Position numbers and translations under genes: made by a program. DNA of 64,000 bases from Methanobacteriota archaeon (GTDB lineage Archaea; Thermoplasmatota; Poseidoniia; Poseidoniales; Poseidoniaceae). Numbering within the stretch: the first letter of the stretch is position 1; each line of letters starts with the position of its first letter. The notes beneath the pieces were generated by a model, which worked only from the letters and a program-made list of their open reading frames with translations, was not told the DNA's origin and searched no databases. This document shows, one piece after another, positions 8,280 through 16,318 of this stretch. The stretch is taken from NCBI GenBank assembly GCA_002718195.1, contig PBDU01000011.1:155927-219926 (forward strand). The letters run 5' to 3'.

Positions 8280-9275
8280 CTAGATTGAAATCATTCTTCT
8301 GCAGCATTCTTCTGCATCGATATAACCATCCAATAAGGTGTTCAAAGCCTTGGTGAAAGGTACTTGAATTTCAAAGTCTTCTGCTCTTCGCATGAACATT
8401 CGAGCAGCTCTTACTCCTTCGGCTACCATTGACATTTCTTCCAGTGCCTCATCTAATGTTAACCCTTTACCGAGTTTTTCACCCATGCTACGGTTTCTGC
8501 CGTAAGGTGAGGTTGCAGTAACGTAAAGGTCTCCAAGACCTGCAGGTCCGAATGCAACTTCTGCTCTTGCTCCTAATTGTGGTAATAGAAGACATCCTTC
8601 TTTGAAGCCGGCAAAGAAAATTGCAGCTTTGAGATTATCTCCTCCAAGAGTTCCAACTTGGGCAAGACCATCTACAAGACCGCATGCAAGTGCTACGACA
8701 TTCTTGAAAGCACCCCACAACTCTGCACCTTGCGGGTCATTTGCAGCCTTTAGAACGAAAGTTGGGGTGCTCAATGTCTCTGCTAATCTCTTTGCTACTG
8801 AACCCTCTTCGCTTGCAACTAATGCTGTAGTCATTACTCCATTCGCAGCTTCTGGAGCAATTGTCGGTCCAGTCAAAACTGCTAGTGGGTTATGTAGATC
8901 ATTTTCCTTAAGTATCTCCTCAATCGCAGAAGATATTAAGCGCTTTTTCGGTGCTAGACCTTTTGCTAAATCTAGTAATACGTGACCTGGTCTAAGATGT
9001 GGTATCAAGTCATTCACTACATCCAAAATTACTGATGAGGGAACTGCAAGAACAATAATTTCTACTCCCTGCAGAGCTTCTTCAAGATGCATTGTTACGT
9101 CTAATCCTTTGACAGAGACGCCCTCTAAATAGACAGAATTTTCATCCTTCATCATGATGCTTTGATAGACTTCTTTTTCTATAGTCCAGCCCTTGACATT
9201 GTGGCCGTCTTTCAGCCACATTGCAGCAATAGCAGTACCCCAGTTTCCTAGCCCCAAAATGCCAATGTGTGCCAT
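8280..9275 (-). CDS. gpsA: Glycerol-3-phosphate dehydrogenase [NAD(P)+]
   Basis: 331 residues. N-terminal Rossmann motif GLGNWGTAIA; substrate-domain AFKNVVALACGLVDGL with the catalytic Lys; and GLGDLYVTATSPYGRNRSMG with the Asn-Arg pair that binds the phosphate. Full length for GpsA. The enzyme interconverts dihydroxyacetone phosphate and sn-glycerol-3-phosphate, the bacterial/eukaryotic lipid-backbone stereoisomer. Most archaea use G1P dehydrogenase instead. Poseidoniales are reported to carry GpsA and to lack G1PDH. In this organism it may feed lipid synthesis or glycerol breakdown; the window does not decide which. Confidence 0.95.
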   Translation of the reverse strand: MAHIGILGLGNWGTAIAAMWLKDGHNVKGWTIEKEVYQSIMMKDENSVYLEGVSVKGLDVTMHLEEALQGVEIIVLAVPSSVILDVVNDLIPHLRPGHVLLDLAKGLAPKKRLISSAIEEILKENDLHNPLAVLTGPTIAPEAANGVMTTALVASEEGSVAKRLAETLSTPTFVLKAANDPQGAELWGAFKNVVALACGLVDGLAQVGTLGGDNLKAAIFFAGFKEGCLLLPQLGARAEVAFGPAGLGDLYVTATSPYGRNRSMGEKLGKGLTLDEALEEMSMVAEGVRAARMFMRRAEDFEIQVPFTKALNTLLDGYIDAEECCRRMISI

Positions 9276-9355
9276 GCTATCGTTTGGGGTGGATTTGCAT
9301 ATGCCTTTAGTGACTTCCGCTTAGTTGCGATAAAAATCGTCTATTATCCTACTAA

Positions 9356-10540
9356 TCAGAATAAGTCATCATCATCCTCGTCAAATTCGAAAACATCATC
9401 TTCGACTTTGGCTTCTTCATCCTTCTTCTTTTTCTTAGCAGGCTTTTTTCCAGCTTTTCTTTCTGCCTTCTTTTTCTCTTTAGCAGAGAGTTCCTCTGCT
9501 TGTGCAGGTTCTTCTTGAGATTCATCCTCTTTGTTTTCTGCTTGCTTAGCGGCGAGTAATTCTTGTTCTGCTTCTCTAATCGCTAGTTCTTGAGCGCTAA
9601 CTCCAGTCTGAAGCGCAAGAGCCTTTCTTCTATCCTCTCTTGCTTTTTGTTCAAGTTGCTTATGTCTTGCTTTTTCTATGCATTGTTGCATGTACATAGC
9701 ATCGTGTTCAAGTAGCGGCGAGTCTGAAATCAAGGTGATGTCTAACCATCCGCCATCTTCGACAATAAACTCTGCAAGTGGCTCGAAATTTAGGTCAGAT
9801 TTTTTGATTTGAGTGTAGTGATTTGCATTTCCAGATCTGTGCTCAACTCCGGAGAAGTGGCAGTAGAATTCCTTTGTTCCAATAGTTTCTCGAACTTGGT
9901 CGAATAATTCTCCATAGTCCTCACTAGTTCTCATTCTTCCATTACCTCTAGCGTGAATGTGTGCTATGTTCAGAACTGGAATAGTCCCTTCTACGTGGTT
10001 GACTACCTCCAAAACCTCCTCCAGTGAACCCCACAGATCCTGCCTCCCTGAAGTTTCAATACCGATTTTAGATGGCTCACCATTTTTTATCCATGGGAAT
10101 ACAGGGAATTCATCTTCCTCATCGTTCCAGATATCATGGATTCTATCCACGATTCCAGCAAATACATTGGCTACATGCTCGTTTGCAGCTTGCCCTCTTC
10201 CAAATTCTCCATAGTGTCCAGTGTGAAGTGTCACGTGTCGTGCATTTATTGTTCGGGCAGTTTGCAGTGTAGCCTCGATTTTTGCTAGAGATCTTCCTCG
10301 CTCAACCTTGTTGCCGAGTAACTCCGAATAGTAAGGTCCGTGAATGTTCATCTCGAAGTCGGTTTTATTCGCTAAAACGCCGGCTTGCCAGTATTGATCG
10401 AAGTGTGCAGGAGATATCAGACGAACGGTTTGAACCTCCATGGTTCCTAGTCCTAGAGCAATGATATCATCCATTCCCTCAACGATTGTTCTACCCTTGC
10501 AAGATAGAGGAACTCCCGCTGGACCTAATTTTATCGACAT
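9356..10540 (-). CDS. Endonuclease IV-like TIM-barrel protein with charged C-terminal tail
   Basis: 394 residues. The first 300 match the archaeal branch of the AP endonuclease IV / xylose-isomerase-like barrel: MNIHGPYY, TLHTGHYGEFG, IGIETSGRQ, VLNIAHIHARG, CHFSGVEHRSG and NANHYTQI mark metal-ligand strands. Several acidic ligands of E. coli Nfo appear replaced: Asp by Asn in NIAH, and the last Glu strand reads ITLISDSP. The metal site therefore differs from canonical Nfo. The last 100 residues are a Lys/Glu-rich coiled coil ending in an Asp/Glu run, unusual for Nfo. Likely role is abasic-site DNA repair. Diverges from ribB. Confidence 0.8.
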   Translation of the reverse strand: MSIKLGPAGVPLSCKGRTIVEGMDDIIALGLGTMEVQTVRLISPAHFDQYWQAGVLANKTDFEMNIHGPYYSELLGNKVERGRSLAKIEATLQTARTINARHVTLHTGHYGEFGRGQAANEHVANVFAGIVDRIHDIWNDEEDEFPVFPWIKNGEPSKIGIETSGRQDLWGSLEEVLEVVNHVEGTIPVLNIAHIHARGNGRMRTSEDYGELFDQVRETIGTKEFYCHFSGVEHRSGNANHYTQIKKSDLNFEPLAEFIVEDGGWLDITLISDSPLLEHDAMYMQQCIEKARHKQLEQKAREDRRKALALQTGVSAQELAIREAEQELLAAKQAENKEDESQEEPAQAEELSAKEKKKAERKAGKKPAKKKKKDEEAKVEDDVFEFDEDDDDLF

Positions 10541-10631
10541 GGTAAACCCCCCCCGCAGAGCCTATCCAAATGGTTCATGTCAATAAGTCCTTTTCGTTAC
10601 CAACTACTCATTTTGAAATATTCTCTGCTTA

Positions 10632-10641
10632 AAGATATAAC
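10632..10641 (+). promoter_or_regulatory. TATA box of the riboflavin operon
   Basis: AAGATATAAC lies about 45 bases upstream of the ribB ATG, within the 140-base gap between divergent nfo-like and ribB genes. The expected start site would be near 10665. No riboswitch-like structure is obvious. Confidence 0.45.
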
Positions 10642-10681
10642 AAAACGACCTTATTTGAAGGAGAAGCATTGAGCACTAGAT

Positions 10682-11386
10682 ATGCGCAAAGAACTGGAGC
10701 AAGCACTCCAAGCCTTCCGTGGTGGAAAGCCAGTTTGCCTATTCGACTCAGAAAAGCGTGAAGGAGAGACCGATTTGCTCTTTCCCGCAGAGCATGCTCA
10801 CCCGGAGACTATGAGGCAATTACGACAAGATTGTGGTGGTCTATTGTTCCTAGCAATTGGTCACGAGGTTGGTGAAAGATTTGGTTTGCCTTTTTTACAA
10901 GACCTTCACACTGAGCAGTTTATGATGGATAAGTGGAAAGTTCTACATCACTTGAAAACTAATGATCTTCAATACGACTCCCGTTCCGCTTTTACTCTCT
11001 CTCTGAATCACCGAGATACCTTCACAGGGATAACAGACAAAGACCGCTCATTAACAACAAGAAGATTTGCAGAATTGTATTCTGAACTGGTTGAAAATGA
11101 TTCCTCACAAGAGGAATCTATGTCTGCACTAGGAAAAGAATTCCGCACCCCTGGACATATTCCCGTTTGCAGGGAGAGCGAAGGGGGACTGAAAACTAGG
11201 CAAGGACATACTGAACTTGCAGTTGGACTTGCGAGGTTAGCGGGATTGACTCCAGTAGTAATCGGGGCGGAAATGCTTGAACCTGAAGGAGACAATGCAT
11301 TGTCGGTCGAGGAAGCACGAAAATGGGCTGAAGCAAGGGATATACCCTTCATACAGGGCTCTGATTTAATCGATGCAACACTATGA
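10682..11386 (+). CDS. ribB: 3,4-dihydroxy-2-butanone 4-phosphate synthase
   Basis: 234 residues, standalone RibB length. Landmarks are FDSEKREGETDLLFPAEHA (the acidic loop binding ribulose 5-phosphate and Mg2+), a central FTGITDKDRSLT segment, FRTPGHIPVCRESEGGL and GHTELAVGLARLAGLTPV. The enzyme makes the four-carbon unit that RibH condenses to lumazine. It leads a plus-strand operon ribB-ribL-riboflavin synthase-ribH, so riboflavin and FAD synthesis are co-expressed. The GTP-cyclohydrolase branch is not in this window. Confidence 0.95.
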   Translation: MRKELEQALQAFRGGKPVCLFDSEKREGETDLLFPAEHAHPETMRQLRQDCGGLLFLAIGHEVGERFGLPFLQDLHTEQFMMDKWKVLHHLKTNDLQYDSRSAFTLSLNHRDTFTGITDKDRSLTTRRFAELYSELVENDSSQEESMSALGKEFRTPGHIPVCRESEGGLKTRQGHTELAVGLARLAGLTPVVIGAEMLEPEGDNALSVEEARKWAEARDIPFIQGSDLIDATL

Positions 11387-11432
11387 CTTTACAATATATC
11401 AACCACCTTAGTATCGGAATGACGGTGAGAAA

Positions 11433-11867
11433 ATGAAGAAAGTGATGGCAGTAGGTGTTTTCGATTTATTGCATGCAGGTCACTTGCATTATCTTGAACA
11501 AGCCAAATCACTGGGCGACCATCTCACCGTTGTTGTCGCTCATGACCTGACTGTTAGAATCAGAAAACACGAACCAGTAACAGGAATGGACCTTAGAAGA
11601 AGAATGGTAGAAGGGTTGAAACCTGTCGATAAATCGATAATAGGAAACCCTCCAGAAGTATCAATGTTTGACATATTGCCTCAAATCAATCCTGATGTTA
11701 TTGCCTTAGGGTATGACCAAGAACATGCAGAAGAGAAAATCAGAACATCCTTGAATGAGCGTGGACTATCGCACATTGAAGTGACAAGAGTTGAGGGCTT
11801 AAGCGACGATTTAGATGGTACAAGAAAGATCATAGCAAAGATTCTAGCTAGAGAAAATAAACAATAA
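11433..11867 (+). CDS. ribL: Archaeal FAD synthase (FMN adenylyltransferase)
   Basis: 144 residues of the nucleotidyltransferase fold: VFDLLHAGHLHYLEQAKSLG with the HxGH motif (HAGH), then ALGYDQEH and a C-terminal GTRKII. Length and position in a rib operon fit RibL, the archaeal enzyme converting FMN and ATP (or CTP) to FAD. Related glycerol-3-phosphate cytidylyltransferases have the same fold, but the neighbours favour RibL. Confidence 0.88.
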   Translation: MKKVMAVGVFDLLHAGHLHYLEQAKSLGDHLTVVVAHDLTVRIRKHEPVTGMDLRRRMVEGLKPVDKSIIGNPPEVSMFDILPQINPDVIALGYDQEHAEEKIRTSLNERGLSHIEVTRVEGLSDDLDGTRKIIAKILARENKQ

Positions 11868-11880
11868 TTTGAGGGATAAT

Positions 11881-12492
11881 ATGTTCACAGGAATCATCAA
11901 ACAAATCGGCGAAGTTAAGTCGATTACTGATGGTCAATCGATAATTACACTCGAGATTAAAATCGAAGATGTAAGTGGTTTAGAGATTGGAGCAAGTATA
12001 GCGATAGACGGTGCCTGCTTGACAGTTGTTAAGTTCAACTCAGAATCTAAGCATGTCTGGTTTGATGTAATTCCAGAGACGCTTCAAAGGACCACCTTGG
12101 GACAACTTGAAGTTGGAAATAAAGTCAACATCGAAAGGTCACTGAAGATGGGAGAAGAATTGGGGGGTCACCTAGTCAGCGGTCATGTTTACTGCATGGG
12201 AAGCGTTGAGAGCTCACAAACAAGTGGTGAATCTATAGATTTGAAGATAGGGTTTCCAAACCATGTGGGGAAATACATCGCTGAGAAAGGATATATCGCA
12301 ATAGATGGGATTTCGCTGACAATTGGCAAAGTAGACTCAAATTCTTTCAATCTGCATATTATCCCAGAGACACAAATTGCCACAACATTGTGCAAGAAAC
12401 AAGTAGGTCAATCAGTTAACATCGAAATCGATACTATGACAATGAACATTGTCGATACTACGGAGAGAATTTTAGCGGAGAGAGGATTATGA
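11881..12492 (+). CDS. ribE: Riboflavin synthase, alpha-chain (bacterial) type
   Basis: 203 residues from ATG 11881 (MFTGIIKQIGEV), preceded by a GAGGGAT site. Two tandem lumazine-binding domains are visible: GACLTVV and LGGHLVSGHV in the first, KGYIAIDGISLTIG in the second. It dismutates two 6,7-dimethyl-8-ribityllumazine molecules to riboflavin. Many archaea use an unrelated RibC-type synthase, so this bacterial-type copy suggests transfer. Its stop overlaps the ribH start (ATGA-style). Confidence 0.93.
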   Translation: MFTGIIKQIGEVKSITDGQSIITLEIKIEDVSGLEIGASIAIDGACLTVVKFNSESKHVWFDVIPETLQRTTLGQLEVGNKVNIERSLKMGEELGGHLVSGHVYCMGSVESSQTSGESIDLKIGFPNHVGKYIAEKGYIAIDGISLTIGKVDSNSFNLHIIPETQIATTLCKKQVGQSVNIEIDTMTMNIVDTTERILAERGL

Positions 12493-12899
12493 GCAGAGTG
12501 ATAATTGTTGCAGGTTCGTTTCATGAAGATGAAACAGAGAAGATGATTCAGTACGCTAAGGACGAATGTTCCAAACTAAATCTAACAGTAAAAGAAGTCA
12601 TTAAAGTTCCAGGTGCTTTTGAGATTCCCTATGCAATAAAGAATTATTTCACAAGACAAAATGCTCAACAAGGAATCCCAGTTATTACTTTGGGCATAAT
12701 TGAGAAGGGACAAACTGATCACGGCAAAGCGATTGGAGATGTCGTCCTATCTGCTTTGATGAAGATACAATTCACCTATGATGTACCAATCGGTTTAGGA
12801 ATAATTGGCCCTGGGGCTGAGCCAGAGCATATTGCTCCTAGATTGGAAAAGCATGCAAGGGCATCCGCAAATGCGGTTAGAGTGATGCTAGATTTGTGA
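12489..12899 (+). CDS. ribH: 6,7-dimethyl-8-ribityllumazine synthase
   Basis: 136 residues. Typical landmarks are VIIVAGSFHEDE at the start, KVPGAFEIPYAIKNY, VITLGIIEKGQTDHGKAIG (with the active-site His) and PIGLGIIGP. It condenses the RibB product with 5-amino-6-ribitylamino-uracil. The ATG overlaps the riboflavin-synthase stop by four bases, implying translational coupling. Last gene of the rib operon; thioredoxin reductase follows about 70 bases later. Confidence 0.95.
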   Translation: MSRVIIVAGSFHEDETEKMIQYAKDECSKLNLTVKEVIKVPGAFEIPYAIKNYFTRQNAQQGIPVITLGIIEKGQTDHGKAIGDVVLSALMKIQFTYDVPIGLGIIGPGAEPEHIAPRLEKHARASANAVRVMLDL

Positions 12900-12970
12900 T
12901 GGCTTAATACTTGCAAATTCTTACCAGCATAGGTTCAATAACCACCCCATTCTGCAAAACTCGAACTCAT

Positions 12971-13900
12971 ATGTCTGAAGTAAGGAATGTCATAATCATC
13001 GGCTCCGGTCCAGCTGGTTACACAGCAGGACTTTACACTGCAAGGGCGCTACTAGAACCACTAATGTTTGCTGGATATATGTCCGGAGGTCAACTAATGC
13101 TGACTAGTGATGTGGAAAATTTCCCTGGATACCCAGAAGGAATTGCCGGTCCTGAAATGATGATGCAATTAAGGGAACAAGCAGAAAGATTCGGTTTGAC
13201 CGTTCAGGATAAGAATGTAGAGAGAGTTGATTTGTCTTCAAGACCCTACAAGGTTTACGTGGAAGGTGAAGAATTCCTTACTGATTCAATCATCGTTAGT
13301 ACTGGAGCCGAATCAATTTGGTTAGATGCTGAAGGTGAAGCAGAGCAAAAAGGGCGCGGAATAAGCACTTGTGCAACTTGTGATGGGGCATTTTTCAGAG
13401 ACGAGGAAGTGATTGTTATCGGTGGAGGAGATTCAGCAATGGAGGAAGCAACTTTCTTGACTAGATTTGCAAAGAAGGTTACACTAATCCACAGGAGAGA
13501 TGTGTTCAAAGCAAGTAAGGTGATGTATGAAAGAGCAGCAAACCATGATAAAATTGAGATTAAAACATTCAGATCCGTCAAAAAATGGCTAAGTAATGAT
13601 GCAGGACTCACAGGAGCAGTTTTAGTTGACCCTAGAGATGGTTCCGAAGAAGAGATTGCTTGTACTGGCGCATTTATTGCAATAGGTCATAAGCCAATTA
13701 CCAGCTTTTTGGAGGAACAAGTTGAGGTTGATGAGCATGGATACATTATCCACAAAGAGCACACCATGACTTCAGTTCCAGGTGTATTTGCTGCTGGTGA
13801 CGTTGTTGATACTAGATATAAGCAAGCGATAACCGCAGCAGGAATGGGTTGTCAAGCAGCCATTGATGTTGAAAGATGGTTAGAAGACCAACATTCATGA
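12971..13900 (+). CDS. trxB: Thioredoxin reductase
   Basis: 309 residues from ATG 12971 (MSEVRNVIIIGSGPAGYTAG); the open frame starts 60 bases earlier without conserved sequence. FAD-binding GSGPAGYTAG, redox-active CATCDG around residue 136, NAD(P)-binding VIGGGDSAMEEA, and the C-terminal FAD motif GVFAAGDVVDTRYKQAITAAGMG. It reduces thioredoxin with NAD(P)H and needs the FAD made by the adjacent rib operon. No thioredoxin is adjacent, though two exported thioredoxin-like proteins occur at 32916 and 57561. Confidence 0.95.
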   Translation: MSEVRNVIIIGSGPAGYTAGLYTARALLEPLMFAGYMSGGQLMLTSDVENFPGYPEGIAGPEMMMQLREQAERFGLTVQDKNVERVDLSSRPYKVYVEGEEFLTDSIIVSTGAESIWLDAEGEAEQKGRGISTCATCDGAFFRDEEVIVIGGGDSAMEEATFLTRFAKKVTLIHRRDVFKASKVMYERAANHDKIEIKTFRSVKKWLSNDAGLTGAVLVDPRDGSEEEIACTGAFIAIGHKPITSFLEEQVEVDEHGYIIHKEHTMTSVPGVFAAGDVVDTRYKQAITAAGMGCQAAIDVERWLEDQHS

Positions 13901-13915
13901 AATCGAGATGATTTT

Positions 13916-15067
13916 ATGTCAAATCTGAGGTATGATAGACATATATCATTGCCTCAAGTTGGCTTAGATGGACAAAGGAAATTGAACGAATCTTCTGTAC
14001 TTTGTATTGGAGCAGGGGGTCTTGGCTCTCCGATTCTAATGTATTTGGCAGCGGCTGGAATAGGTCGAATTGGAATAGTAGATTTTGACGAGGTTGACCT
14101 TTCAAATCTTCAAAGGCAGATCCTTCATTCTGAAGATGAAGTCGGGTCAAAAAAAGTCCAGAGCGCCAAACATAGGCTACAGCAACTAAACAGCGAAGTT
14201 GAGATAGAAACTTATGAAGAAATGTTGACTGCTCAAAATGCGAAATCAATCATAGAAGGATGGGATTTAGTTATTGACGGTACTGATAACCTGCCAACCC
14301 GTTACCTAGTGGATGATTGCTGTAGGCTATTAGGTAAGCCGTGGGTGTATGGTTCAATCTATAGATTCGAGGGACAGGTTTCTGTGTTCAACTACAACAA
14401 CGGTCCATGTTATCGTGATTTATTCCCAACACCCCCGCCGCCGAACTCTGTTCCTTCTTGTGCTGAAGGAGGTGTCCTAGGTATACTGCCCGGAGTTATT
14501 GGCTCAATTCAAGCAACTGAGGCAATAAAGATGATTTTAGGGATTGGTGATGTGCTATCGGGGAGGCTATTAATCTACAACTCATTAGAAATGAGTTTCA
14601 GGCTACTGAATTTCAAAAAAGATGAGGAAATGAAGAAGCCAAGTAACCTAGAAGAGTCTGGAAAGCTATTCGAAGAATTTTGTATTATCCCAAAAGTAGA
14701 GACAGAATCAGTTAATACTCAGAGTGCCGGCACGCAGGATATGATGTTCAAACGTATTGATGCTGATGAATTCATTGACAAAAGAGAAAATGGATGGAAC
14801 CCGTTTTTCCTAGATGTTAGATCTGAGAAAGAATATTCTTCTGCTAGAATTACCACAATCGATAAGCAAATCGAACACTTACAAATATTATCCATCAAAG
14901 ATGAACTTCCAAAAGATAGAGAGATAGTGATACACTGTCATTCAGGAATGAGGTCACAATTAGCATGTATGTTGCTTATTGAGAATGGTTTTGATGCTGA
15001 TAAATTGTACAATCTTGAAGGTGGAATTGTTGCTTATTCACAATTGAAGCCTGAGGAAATTGAATGA
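13916..15067 (+). CDS. MoeZ-like E1 adenylyltransferase with rhodanese domain
   Basis: 383 residues. Residues 1-240 form a MoeB/ThiF domain: GAGGLGSPILMYLAAAGIG for ATP, VDLSNLQRQILH, and SCAEGGVLGILPGVIG with the catalytic Cys. The usual zinc CxxC is reduced to CYRD, as in MoeZ-type members without zinc. Residues 275-380 are a rhodanese domain with active loop HCHSGMRSQ. The pair adenylates and then sulfurates small sulfur carriers (MoaD/ThiS/SAMP type) for molybdopterin, thiamine or tRNA thiolation. This fits the molybdoenzyme genes elsewhere in the window. Confidence 0.88.
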   Translation: MSNLRYDRHISLPQVGLDGQRKLNESSVLCIGAGGLGSPILMYLAAAGIGRIGIVDFDEVDLSNLQRQILHSEDEVGSKKVQSAKHRLQQLNSEVEIETYEEMLTAQNAKSIIEGWDLVIDGTDNLPTRYLVDDCCRLLGKPWVYGSIYRFEGQVSVFNYNNGPCYRDLFPTPPPPNSVPSCAEGGVLGILPGVIGSIQATEAIKMILGIGDVLSGRLLIYNSLEMSFRLLNFKKDEEMKKPSNLEESGKLFEEFCIIPKVETESVNTQSAGTQDMMFKRIDADEFIDKRENGWNPFFLDVRSEKEYSSARITTIDKQIEHLQILSIKDELPKDREIVIHCHSGMRSQLACMLLIENGFDADKLYNLEGGIVAYSQLKPEEIE

Positions 15068-15168
15068 TTTCGGTTAACCTTTTACTCACAGCAAAGGGAT
15101 GAATAATACAATATTCAAGGGAGAAGTTCATTTCCCTAGTCCACTCAACATGACTAGAGGGTGTCTAT

Positions 15169-16242
15169 TTGCCTAAATTGATAGTCGCTGACGAAAACGA
15201 GGGTAGGCGTAGTTTGCTTGCAAATACCTTCGAGCGCAATGGCTTTGATGTTACCAGAGTAGGTACACTGCGTCAAGCAGAAGGAACTGCGTTAGCAACT
15301 ATGCCTGAAGTAGTTCTCATGGAAGGAGCCTGGAAGGTTGGAGATGCGATAGATTCTGCACAAAGGATGATGTCAGATCCTGAATTTGCTTTCAAGTGTA
15401 GAATTGTAATTTTAGCAAAATCACCGACTGATGATTACCTGGTCAGTGCTGCAAATGCAGGAATCAGCGAAGTGATGAAGAAACCCATTGATATGAATAA
15501 ATTGATTGAGCAATTGCAAAAGCACGCTGCAAAACAATTTGTTCCCCCGCCAGCAGAAGTGACTAGCAACTCGTCTCTCTCAGCAGGGTCATTTAGCGTT
15601 GAAGCGGTAATGGGGGGAGGAACCTGGGCTCTTCCAATGCTTAGCGGATTAGTATCAAAAGAAACAATAAATCAACAATTTGTTGATGAAATTTTTGAGC
15701 AATTAGGGGAAGAGGGCAGGGTTATTGATCCAGATAATGCAACTATGCAACCACAGGTAGTATCTGAAATGCTTAGGTTGGCTTTGAATAAATTAGTTTC
15801 AGAAAATTCGGTAGCAGAAGAAGCAAATGATCAGGCTACAAGTCGGGGACCTAGCTTTGATCAAATTTCAAAGGGGCAAAAACTCGGTAGCGCAAAGAAT
15901 GACAAATCCTCACAAAATAAAGTTGCAAATTTGGGCTCGTCAATGGAAGATATTCTTCAGCGACAGGCAGATGAAATCGCAAGAGAAATAGAGGATAAAA
16001 TGGATGAAATCCTCGATGAAAAACCTGATTTTATCACATTACTTGAAGATGAAAACCGAGTGCCTATCGATAAAGAAATGGCTGCATTAACTAAGCATAC
16101 AGCTGATTTTGTTCATGAATTGCTATGGGATTTAGGCAGACCTGGAGCAGTTAGTGACATCACTTTGATGACAAGAATTGAGGATGCAACCGAGATGATG
16201 AAAGACATACTCGATGGATTTTCCTTCCTTGAAGAAGAATAG
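15169..16242 (+). CDS. Degenerate receiver-domain protein
   Basis: 357 residues; start TTG at 15169 after GAGGGTG. Residues 1-120 look like a response-regulator receiver: acidic pair in VADENE, then VVLMEG where the phospho-accepting Asp is expected, IVILAKSP at the switch strand and VMKKPID with the conserved Lys-Pro. The Asp-to-Glu change suggests a domain that is not phosphorylated or is locked in an active-like state. The remaining 230 residues are polar and helical with no recognised output domain. No histidine kinase is adjacent. Confidence 0.7.
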   Translation: MPKLIVADENEGRRSLLANTFERNGFDVTRVGTLRQAEGTALATMPEVVLMEGAWKVGDAIDSAQRMMSDPEFAFKCRIVILAKSPTDDYLVSAANAGISEVMKKPIDMNKLIEQLQKHAAKQFVPPPAEVTSNSSLSAGSFSVEAVMGGGTWALPMLSGLVSKETINQQFVDEIFEQLGEEGRVIDPDNATMQPQVVSEMLRLALNKLVSENSVAEEANDQATSRGPSFDQISKGQKLGSAKNDKSSQNKVANLGSSMEDILQRQADEIAREIEDKMDEILDEKPDFITLLEDENRVPIDKEMAALTKHTADFVHELLWDLGRPGAVSDITLMTRIEDATEMMKDILDGFSFLEEE

Positions 16243-16318
16243 TTTCCTTATTTAATGCAAATTAAATTGAGGAAGTAATTGAAAAAGAACATCCTTTGCG
16301 TGTGCATGGGGCAGTCAG

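Noticed and set aside
10541..10681. FMN riboswitch before ribB
   Set aside because: No FMN-element conserved segments or long paired leader are visible in the 140-base gap.
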